The position numbers and the translations under genes are program-made. DNA of 64,000 nucleotides from Rhizobium sp. CF080 (GTDB taxonomy: Bacteria; Pseudomonadota; Alphaproteobacteria; Rhizobiales; Rhizobiaceae), in assembly GCF_000282095.2 (NCBI RefSeq), contig NZ_AKKC02000008.1, forward strand, positions 310,001 to 374,000, read 5' to 3'. Shown here in pieces: positions 47,101 through 59,100 of this stretch. The notes below the pieces were generated by a model. It made no database searches. It was given only the letters and a program-made list of their open reading frames with translations, and was not told the DNA's origin. Position 1 is the first letter of the stretch. Each line of letters opens with the position of its first letter.

Positions 47101-50100
47101 TGAAGACGATCTCCCGCTCGGCAACGACTTCTCCAAGGAACCGCGGACAAGCTCCGCTGAGCTGGGCATTTCCTGGGGTGCTGACGATGCGAAGGTCGGC
47201 GATGCCGGTGCGACCACGCACCGTGCGTTGAGCTTCAGCGGGTTGTCATCGGCTCTCGCAGGCCTGACATCGGATGGCTACGCGTTGCAGGTTGGGCCTG
47301 ATGGGGTTACCTCGTTGCCCAATGGCGGTGAGACTGTCACCATCTACAATACGCATGGCGATGCGGTCTTCAGGCTGACGCTCGATCCGACGACCGATGG
47401 CGGCAATGCCAAGTTCGAGCTGCTGGGCAATCTGGACCATCGTGCCGGCGGCGAAGCCGTCGATCAGCTCACCCTCAATTTCGGCTTCACGGCGACCGAT
47501 TCCGACGGCGATGCCGTCGATGGCGGCTTCTCGATCATCGTGGCGGATGACGCGCCGATCTGGCTCGGTGCTATCAACAGCAGCGTCGAAGAAGAGGAAC
47601 TGCCTGGCGGCAATGAAGATACGTCCGGTTCGGGCGATAATGACTTCACGGTCTTCGGTGGCCTCGTCGACGTAACCCAGAAGTCCTCCTTCGGTTCGCT
47701 CGGCATTCTCTGGGGTGCCGACAACAATAACCCGACGCCCGGCGCCGGTCTCAACGATCGCTCCGTTGTTTTCGGCGGCATCGTCGAAGGCGCTGTGGCG
47801 ACCTATGGCAACGATGTTGCCCTCAAGTCCAACGGCGAAGATGTCAAGTATAATCTTGCTGACGACGGCTGCACTCTGATCGGTTATACTGGCGAAAGCT
47901 TCGAAGGCGGCACGGTCGTCTTTACCGTCACCGTGAGCGACGACGGCTTTCTCGGTGCGGGTCGCTATGACTTCACTCTCAACGCGACGCTCGATCATCC
48001 GGCCGGTAGCAACGAAAACAAGATCAATCTCGATTTCGACTTCATCGCGAAGGATTCCGACGGCGATAGCGTTGGTGGTTCCTTCACCGTATCGGTGATC
48101 GACGACACGCCGGTCCAGGGGACTGTCGGCACCAATGCCGGCCTCAACGAAGATGATGTCTCAACCTATTCGGCGACCGATGCGACGTCTGCGGATGTGG
48201 TCAAGACGAATGCTGCTTCGCTCGGCATTTCCTGGGGGGCTGACAACGACGTTCGCGGCGCCGGCGACACCTATGGCCGCACGGTCGGTTTCTCGAATTC
48301 TGCCGGTGCCATTGCTTCGGCGATCACCACGACCGATGCCTCGACCTTCGGCCTGAGCATCACCGGTGGCGCGCTGACCTCGGGTGGCAACGCGCTGAAC
48401 TACGTGCTGACCAGCGACGTCAACGGTGGCCAGACCCTGACCGCCTACATCCAGGGCACGGAAACCAAGGTTTTCCAGATCGTTCTCGATCCGACCGCCT
48501 CGAAGGGCTCCTACACGGTCGAGATCTTCAACGAACTCGATCACGCCGAAGGTTCGAATTCTGCAACCCTGTCGTTCAAGTTCGTTGGAACGGATGCGGA
48601 CGGCGACCACGCGGCAGTCGGGACGGCGACCGTCACGATCGCGGATGACCAGCTCGTGGTTGGCACTCCGCAGAATGGCGACGTCGATGAAGACGGCTGG
48701 ACCCAGCTCGCATCCGGCGCCGGCAATCCGGGCCCGCTCTTCGGCGGCGGGGATTCGCTGCTCGTGGATACGGTCACGACCCGCAACCTCAACATTTCCT
48801 GGGGCGCGGATGATGCGAACAAGAACGTCAACGGCGGCTACGTTGGCGCGCAGGTCGCAGGCGATCGCTCGGTTGTCTTCGGCACGAATTCTGTCCCTGC
48901 AGATCTGACCTCGAACGGCTTCAAGATCGTTTACGAAGTGGGCGCGAACGGCACTGAACTCATCGCTTATCGTCAGCAGAACGGCAGCTACTATGACGCC
49001 GACGGCCATGCCGTTGACGCTGCATCGAAAGCCTCGGCCGCGGTCTTCAAAGTCTCGCTTTCAGATGCCGGCTCCGGCTCGTACACGTTCACGCTGCTCG
49101 ACAATATCGACCAGGCACGTGGCAATGAAGAAAACAACACCGACCTCAACTTCCAGTTCATCGCTCGGGACGCGGACGGTGATCAGGTCACCAAGAGCTT
49201 CTCCGTATCGATCGACGACGATACGCCGGTTCTGGGCCTCTTCCCGAGCTCCAGTGGCGTCGACGAAGACGATATCGGTACCGCCGCCGGGGCCACGACC
49301 AACTCGCTCAACATCTCCTGGGGCGCCGACCAGGGCAATTCCGCAGTCAATGCCGGCTCTTCCAACGTGGATGGCGACCGTTATGTCGTGTTCGACAGCA
49401 ATTCCGCTCCGAACGGCCTGACCTCCAATGGTCATGCGATCCGTTACGAGACCAGCTTGAACGGCACCCTGCTGACCGCCTATCGGTATGAAGACGGCCA
49501 TTATGTCGGTGCAAACGGGGAAAATCTCGGTGCCGACAAGGCAGGCGCTGCGGTCTTTACCGTCGGCCTGTCCGATCAGGACTCCGGTTCCTACACATTC
49601 ACGCTGATCGACAACCTCGACCATAGCGGTTTCCAGGGCGGCAGGATCACGCTGGGCTTCGACTTCACCGCGGTCGACGGCGATGGCGACGATGCCGATG
49701 GCGCGTTCTACGTTTCTATCGATGACGACACTCCGTCGCTCACCAGCGTCGCTGCTTCGTCCGTGGACGAAGACGGCCTGCTCGGCGGCAATGCCAGCGA
49801 GAGCTATCCGGGCGCTACGGGCACCAACGCGGACCTCGCCGGTGCATCGACGACGACGGGCGCCGTCAGCCTCGGCGTCAACTGGGGTGCTGATGCGGAC
49901 GTCAAGTCGGAATATCTGGGCGACAACCGCGATTACGATGACGATCCGATCGGCCGCGAGATCAATTTCGTGCGCGCTGGCGGTCAGGTCGTCGAAATCA
50001 GCACCGGCAAGATCAGCGACAACAATGTGTCGAGCTATCTCGGCTCTGCTTTCGCCAACCTGACGTCGGATGGCGTCTCGCTCGACTACCGCATCGATTA

Positions 50101-53100
50101 CCTGCGCGATGGTTCGGGCAACTGGAACGGCGGCTACGTCCTGACGGCTTACAAGGACGGCACCGATCCGACTGCCGCCGCAAACCAGGTCTTCAAGGTT
50201 ACGCTTGACCCGACCGCGGCAAACGGCAGCTACAAGTTCGATCTCCTCGGCAATCTCGACCACAGCGGCACGAATGCCGAAGACAATCTCGACCTGACCT
50301 TCAACTTCCGCGCGACGGACTCCGATGGCGACTCGACCGGTCGCGGCAGCTTTACCGTGACGATCGATGACGATGCGCCGATTGCAAGCGTTGTGACCGT
50401 TGCCGGCAACACCCTTCTGGGCGACGAGACTGCGGGCGCTGACGCCGGCACGGACGATATGGCGGGCGCACTTCCCAGCGCATTCTCCAGCCTCGGCACG
50501 GCGCTCGGATGGTCGCAGCAGGCAAATATGGTTTCCACGGCCGGCAACAGCTACGGCGCCGATGGAGCCGGTTCTCAGTCACTGGCGCTGACCAAGGCTG
50601 ACGGTAGTGTCTTCAACGGTGAAAACTCCGGCATCCAGACGCTCAACGGTTCGGATGTGAAGCTTTACACCGAAGGTAACCTGGTCGTCGGCAAGGTCGG
50701 TGCGACCGTCGTGTTCGCCCTGTCTATCGACGGCAACGGTACGGTGTCCATGGCCCAGTACCAGCCGATCAAGCATGGCGATGCCGCCAATGCCAACGAA
50801 ACCGCAAGTGTCAACGGCGTTTACGTCACCACGACGATTTCCGATCGCGAAGGCGATACGACGCATGCCACGACATCGACCGCTCTCGACATCAAGGTCC
50901 GGGACGACGCGCCGACCGTTTCGCCGACGCAGACGGGTGTGACGGTCGACGAGGACGGGCTCTCCAGCGGCAATGGTGCGGGTCCTGCATATACGGATGA
51001 CGCCGCCTCCAACGCCAAGACCGCCAGCGCCAACCTCAGCTACAATTTCGGCACGGATGGTCTCGCCGGTGAAGCGACGAACGTTGTCTTCCAGACAAGC
51101 AATCTCGCAAGCCTCGGATTGAAGTCGTTCGGCACCAGCCTCAGCTACGCCTGGGATAACAGCACCAATACGCTGACGGCGACCGCCGGCAATGCTGGCC
51201 CCGTCGTCTTTACACTCAAGGTGACGGATGTCGCCACGGGCGCTTACACGTTCACCCTTGAGCGGCCGCTGGATCACAGCACCACGTCCGGAGCGAACAA
51301 GGAAGACGATATCAATATCGACTTCAACTTCACCATCCGGGATGGCGACGGCGACCCGGCAAGCGGTACCGTTCGGGTGACCATTGACGACGACGCGCCA
51401 TATATCGGTTCGCCGGAAGGGGAAACCGTCTCGGAAGTCAATCTTCCCTACACACTGGGCGACGAAGCAAACGCAGACAGCGATAGCTCCACCGTCCAGC
51501 GCGGCAACCTCGACATTCATTGGGGGGCCGACAACCGCGATGCCAATTTCGGCCCGGACGTCTCCGTCCGTTTTGGTGCCAACAGTGCGCCTTCAGGCCT
51601 GACGTCGAACGGCGAGACCATCAGGTACGATGTCGATGGAACGACGCTGACTGCCTATACGGGTAGCGGTTTCGGCGCCCGGATCATCTTTACTGTTTCT
51701 CTCGATGACAACGGTTCTGGTCAGTATACATTCAAGCTCTACGACAATATCGACCACACCAATGCCGACGCGGCGAGCAAGACGCTCAGCTTCAATTTCA
51801 TTGCGGAAGATTCCGACAATGACGAAGCATCGGGCAGCTTCAACGTCACCATCGCAGATGGAGGACCTTCGGTTGGGGTCGTTGAAAACGAGACCGTCAA
51901 CGAGAACAATCTGCCGACAGATCTTGGCGACGCATTCCTGGCCGACACCGATTATTCGACGATCCAGCGCGGCGATCTCAACATCAACTGGGGTGCCGAC
52001 GACAACAATTCCGGTTCGTTCAACCGCTCCGTGACCTTCAATGCCGCTCTCAACGGTGCAGACTCGGGTCTGACCCATGACGGCACGGCGATCATGTATA
52101 CGCTGTCGCCTGATGGAACCGTGCTGACTGCCACGGCAGGTGCTACCACCGTTTTCACCGTCTCGCTCTCCGACTCGGGTGACGGCTCTTACACTTTCAT
52201 CCTCAATGACAATATCGATCACCTCGGTGCCAATGGTTCCAGCGCAACGCTGAACTTCGGCTTCACTGCCAAGGACAGTGATGGTGATACGGCACCCGGT
52301 TCGTTCGCTGTCACCATCGTCGACGACACGCCGGAAGCCGACACGCCTTCGCGCCAATTCCTCGAAGAGCACAGCGGCAGCCCGGCGGTCAGCAATGTTT
52401 CGCTCGGGATCGATTGGAAGAGCGACGACAACAACAGCGGAAGCGCAAACCGCTCGGTGGCCTTCGCCAACGCAACTCCGGCAGCCAACATCACCAATGC
52501 GGCTGGTCAGCCGATCACGCTGACATCCAACGGACAGACCTTGTCTTATGCCTTGCTGGCGGGTGTCCTGGTTGCCTATGTCAATGGCGACCCGGCAATC
52601 GCGGCCAATCGCGTGTTCGAAGTGTCGCTCAACGACAACGGCAGCGGCAGCTATACCTTCACCCTGCATCAGCCGCTGGATCATGGCGCGCCGATCAGCA
52701 ATGACGACGCCTATCTGGATCTGCGCTTCCTCTACACGGCAACCGACAGCGATGGCGACGGCGACAATGCCAGCTTCACGGTCCGCGTGGATGCCGCCGG
52801 CAATGTCACCAACAACGGCAACAACATCAGCTACGACGACCTGAACTCCGGCGTATTCGTCAACCTCGGTGACAACTCCGTCACCGTGAACGGCCAGACG
52901 GTGGCAGGCGATACGGCAACCGACCTCACTGCCGTTACCGACAAGGTTCTCGGCATCGACAGGATGAATGGTATCGTCAACGTCACCGGCGGTGACGGCA
53001 ACGACATCCTCGTTGGCAGCAGCCAGGCCAACACGATCCGCGGTGGCGACGGCAACGACACCATCATCGGCAACGGTGGCGACGACACGCTGGAAGGCGG

Positions 53101-56100
53101 CGCCGGCGACGACCTGTTCATCTACAAGGTCGGCGATGGCAATGACCGCATCAACGGCGGCACGGAAACATCCGTTACTTCTCCGAATTACGACGTTCTG
53201 CGTGTGGAGGGCGACGCTCAGGCTCGCACCTTCAACATCGGCCTGGCTTCAGGTGGTACGGCGATCAATGCGGGATCCGGCAATGCCGATGATATCTCGG
53301 TAAGCTACAACGGTTCGAACAGCGCTTCGATCCGTGCCGACGAAATCGAAGGTATCGACATCGTTGCCGGCAGCGGCGCAATCACGGTCAATGTCGGCAG
53401 CCTCGCCGGCACTGCGGTTCTGCCGAACACGATCCATGTGACCGGCAGCAATTCGGCCACCGGCGACGTGGTCGACGCGAGCGGTATTACCGCCGCAAAT
53501 CCTGTCTCCGTGATTTTCGATGGCAACGACGGCAATGACAGCTTCATCGGCGGCGCTGGCAAGGATACCGCGAGGGGCGGCAACGGCAACGACACGCTTA
53601 CGGGCGGCCTTGGTGCCGACATCATCGAAGCTGGCGCCGGAAGCGACACGATCAACCTTGGCGCAGACACGACGTTTGCCGCGGGTGCCGTACGCAGCGG
53701 CGTTCCTCTGGTCGGGCTTACGGCCATCGACGTCAATATTGCTGGCAAGGCCGGCACGCTTGATACGATCAACGGCGGTTTTGACCTTGGTGACACCGTT
53801 TATCTAAAGACCGGCGCTCAGGGCTTCGTGCTCGACGGCTATCAGACCAACATCGTGGGCGTCGAGCGTATCGTCGGCACGGATGGCGACGATCTGATCA
53901 TCATGAGATCGGACTACGTCACCGACGAAGTTGCGGGCCGCACGACCATCGAAGGCGGTATCGGCAACGACACGATCGTCGGCGGCGCCGGCAATGATGT
54001 CCTCGACGGCGGCCAGGGCATTGATACGCTTGCCGGTGGCGACGGTGCAGACATCCTCAAGGGTGGCGCTGGCGACGACAAGCTTTGGGGCGGCAAGGCG
54101 GCCGATAGTCTCTTCGGCAATGGAACCAGCAACACGGGTTCAGACCTGAATGCGACCATTGGTGAAGCCGATAGCGCGAACTATGGCGGCGCCGCGGACA
54201 AATATCATGTCTTCTTCGACACCTCGGTCCTCGGTGGCGGTCTCGGCATCTGGAGAGTCCAGGCACTGGACGGCGCTCCGGAATTCATCGGCAGCAATGT
54301 CAGTGTCGATACCGACAACCTTTACGGGATCGAGAAGATCCAGTTCAATAACCTGACTCTCGATCTGCTGGCACCTGTCCGGTTGTTCGACGGCAACAAT
54401 CTGGTCGGTACGTTCACGACGATTACCGACGCGAACACTGCAGCGTCTGCCGGGTTCCGCATCGAACTGGTTGGCACGGTTACCAACCAGTCTGCGACGA
54501 TCACCAAGGAGAACCTGACGGTTGTCGGCGGCGCCGAGGATACCGGTATCGTGCTGACGCTGGACGGGGTTCAGAACATCACGCTGCAGGGCGAAGCTCC
54601 GATCAAGGTTATCGGCGACGGCCTCAACAACACGATCAACGGCAACGACGGCGCCAACATCCTCGAAGGCGGTGACGGCAACGACGTTCTCAACGGCAAC
54701 GGCGGTGACGATAGCCTCTATGGTGGTGCGGGCAATGATCGCTTCGGCGGCGGTACCGGCACCAACAAGATGGTCGGCGGCACGGGCAATGATCAGTTCT
54801 TCGCAACCGGCGGCACGGACACGATCTACGGCAATGGGGAAGCCGATATCGCGGCGACTGCCGGCGAGAACGATATGGTTGTCTATTACGGCAATCAGTC
54901 GAACTTCGCGATCACCAGGATGCTCGATGGCGGCTGGCAGGTACTGAATACCGTCAATGGCGAGATCGACAAGCTGTACGGTGTCGAAAGCATCAACTTC
55001 AATGGCGGTGCGGTCGAGCTGGATCTGACTGCGCCGATACAGCTTTTCGACGGCAACAATCTGGTCGGTACGTTCACGACGATTACCGACGCGAACACTG
55101 CAGCGTCTGCCGGGTTCCGCATCGAACTGGTTGGCACGGTCACCAACCAGTCTGCGACGATCACCAAGGAGAACCTGACGGTTGTCGGCGGCGCCGAGGA
55201 CACCGGCATCGTGCTGACGCTGAACGGAGTACAGAACATCACGTTGCAGGGCGAAGCTCCGATCAATGTTATCGGCGACGGCCTCAACAACACGATCAAC
55301 GGCAATGACGGCGCCAACATCCTCGACGGCGGTGACGGCAACGACGTTCTCAACGGTGGCGGAGGCAACGACACCTTCGTTCTCGGCGCGGACGTGACCG
55401 GTTCCGGTACCCGCAACATTCAGCTGGGCGACGGCAGCCTCCTGGCGGTCAACATTACTGGTCTTGCCGGCACTGGCGACAAGGTCACCGGCGGTACAGG
55501 AAGCGACACGATCATCCTTGAGCGGGATGGCAAACCGGGCTTCGTAGCCGATTACACCACGGCTCCCAATTATCTCTCCGGCGTCGAGAAGATCGTGGGT
55601 ACCGATGGCAATGACGTCATCCTCCTGGCGGCAGGCTCAACGGCTGACGGCGGGCCTATCACGATCGAAGGCGGCGAAGGCAATGACGTCCTCGGCGGCT
55701 CGAATTCAGCGGATATCATCAACGGCGGTGACGGCAGCGACCTGATCTCAGGCCTCGGCGGTGACGACATCCTCGAAGGCGGCGCCGGCAGCGACGAAAT
55801 CTGGGGCGGCGCCGGCAACGATCAGATCAATGGCGGAAGCGGCATTGACAACATCACCGGAGGTCTCGGCAACGACACGATCGACGGCGGGATCGGTGGC
55901 GATACCTTCAACTATGCCATTGGCGATGGTGTTGACACCATCGATGGCGGCACCCAAGGTGACGTTCTCCTGACTTCCGGAAACGCCACTGCGGAATCCG
56001 CAGTTCTTACGGTGACCTCGACCGGTTTCACCCTTGATGTCGAGGGCGATGGGATTGTCGATGTGAACGCCACCAACATCGAATCGGTGGTGCTCTATCA

Positions 56101-59100
56101 GGCCGACGGTGCCGACAAGATCACGGTCCGCAGCCAGGATACGGCCGAGACGATTACGATCGAAGGCAACTCCAATCTCCTGCAGGTCTATGGCAACGGC
56201 ATCCCGTCCGTTTCGGGGATCAGCACGTCCGAGCTGACCATCGAAGGCAAGGGCGGCAATGATGTCATCAATGCCAGCAACCTCAATACTGTCGCGCTGC
56301 CTGCTGTAGCGCTCACCCTGGACGGCGGTGCCGGCAACGACACCATCACCGGCTCGGCCGGCGCTGACACGATCTTTGGCGGCGAAGGTAACGATACGAT
56401 CCTCTACAAGGTCGGCGCCGGCGCGGACATCATCGACGGCGGCTCGGAAACCGGGGCAAGCAACCCGGACTACGACGTGCTCAAGATCGCTGGTGATGCC
56501 GTTCAGCGCAGCTTCAACATCGCCAAGGCCACCAGCGGGACCGATATCGTCGCGGGCGTCAATGCCACCGACATCCTGGTCAGCTACACCGGTGCCAACG
56601 GTGCAACCGTCCGCGCCGATGAAATCGAGCGTATCGAAGTCACCCTGGGCAGTGCCGGCGACAGCATCGCTGTAGGCGACTTGAGCGGCACGGCAATCGC
56701 GCCGACGACCGTGGTGATCAACGGCGGCCTCGGCAGCGACACTATCGACCTGACCGGTCTGGTCGGCACCAAGGTCGAGATCAATGACATTGACGACACA
56801 ACGGGCGGGGACGCCGATACGGTGAAACTGGCCGGCAAGTGGGCTGATTATGTCATTACGCGCGCATTCGATGGTACCTTCACCTTCAGCCTAGGCGGCA
56901 GCGTCGTGGCGACGGCGAAGAATGTCGAGCAGTTCACCTTCCAGGGTGAGAATGGTGGTGCTGGTGGCACCATGCAGGCGGCGGATCTTCTCAACGACGC
57001 TCCGCATGCGGGTGCCGACAGCAATGCCGGCGACCCGGTGGTCGAAGCCGGTGGTGTTTCCAACGGCACGCTTGGCGATCCTTCGGCGACCGGTAACGTC
57101 CTGAGCAACGACACCGACGCGGATGGTGTTTTCGACAGCAAGCAGGTGACTGCGATCCAGTTCGGTGCAGGTCCGGCAGTGACCGTTCCGGCCGATGGCA
57201 GCGACCTGACGATCGCTGGTACCTACGGTACGCTCACCATCCATTCCGATGGCAGCTATGCCTATGCGCTGGATAACAACGACGGCGACACCCAGGCGCT
57301 TGCCAAGGATGCGGCCGCGAGCGACGTCTTCACCTACACGATGGCGGACGCCCATGGCCTGACATCGAGTGCTGAGCTGACCGTCAATATCACCGGGTCG
57401 AACGACGCGCCGGTGCTGGTTGCCGACGCAGTGAGCTTGACGGATACTTCAGCCAAGGACGCTGGAACGGTGCTCAACGGTACCGTCGGCGTCTTGGCCA
57501 ATGACACTGATCCGGATCACGGCACATCTCTCAGCGTTATCACGATCCGCGCTGTGACCAGCGACCAAGTCTTCAGTCCGGTTTCGGCAGGCGGAAGTGC
57601 AGTTGCGCATGGCGTCTATGGTGATCTGACGATCCATTCGGACGGTACCTACACCTACACGCCGAACGCCACTTACGATGCGTTGCCGGCGGGCGGGCAG
57701 CCGGTGCAGGACGTCTTCAAGTACGGTGTCAGCGATGGCCTGACGTCCGCCACATCGACCCTGACCTTCACGATAACCGGGGCAAACGATGCTCCGACCA
57801 CGGCGAATGAGGTCTATTTCGTCAACGAAGACCAGGAACTCTCCGGAGTGAATGTGTTGGCGAACGATAGTGACGTCGATGGCGACGCCATCTCCAGGGT
57901 GAATATCATCACCGCAAACCCGTACGGACCGCTAGAATACGCTTCGATGACCTCGAACGGCACGTTCTTCTACCGGCCGATCGCAAATGAAGCCGGCTAT
58001 TCGATCATAAACTACACCGTGTCCGACGGGAGCCTCACGAGCCCCGCGACCGTCACGGTCAATGTTCGTCCGATCGCCGATACCGCCACCATCTCCGGTT
58101 CCGGATCCGGCAGCGAAGATGCATCGGCTGCCATCGGCCTCAACATCGCCGTTGGCGACACCGATGGTTCCGAGAAGGTCACGAGGATCGAACTGTCCGG
58201 CTTCCCGGCGGGTGCGACCTTCAACCAGGGCGCGCTGGAAGGCGCGGTCTGGGTCATCGCCAATACTGCCGGGGTCAACACCACCGGCCTAACGATGACG
58301 CCGCCGCACGATTTCGCCGGCAACTTCAACCTCGGCGTTTCGGCAACCGTCGTTGATAGCGCCACGCTCTCCGATCTTGCTGTCCACACTGATACCAAGG
58401 TGTCTACCGGCTCGATCGGCGTCAGCATCACGCCGGTGAACGACGCACCGACTGCGGTCGACGACATTCTGTCCTCGGTTGCCGAAGACAGCGGCGTGCG
58501 GATTATCAGCTTCGACTCGCTGCTCGGTAACGATGGCAAAGGTCCGGCCAACGAGTCGGGGCAGACCCTGACGATCACGGCACTCTCCAACATCGTTGGC
58601 GGCACTGCGGTCATCAACGGCACGAACATCGAGTTCACGCCGTCCGCGAACTTCAACGGTGCAGCTTCGTTCGACTACACGGTCCGTGACAACGGCCAGA
58701 CCAACGGCGCCAACGACTTCAAGACGGACGTCGGTTCTGTCTCGTTCACGGTGACGCCGGTCAACGATGCGCCGACTGCGGGTGACGACATTCTATCCTC
58801 GGTTGCCGAAGACAGCGGCGTGCGGATTATCAGCTTCGACTCGCTGCTCGGTAACGATGGCAAAGGTCCGGCCAACGAGTCGGGACAGACCCTGACGATC
58901 ACGGCACTCTCCAACATCGTCGGAGGCACTGCGGTCATCAACGGCACGAACATCGAGTTCACGCCGTCCTCGAACTTCAACGGTGCAGCCTCGTTCGACT
59001 ACACGCTCAGTGACAACGGCCAGACCAACGGCGCCAACAACTTCAAGACGGACGTCGGCTCTGTCTCGTTCGCGGTGACGCCGGTCAACGATGCGCCGAA

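Noticed and set aside
44132-47221. 1,029-codon reverse-strand open frame opposite the adhesin
   Set aside because: It mirrors the repeat structure of the adhesin, has no family features, and arises from high GC third positions on the forward strand.
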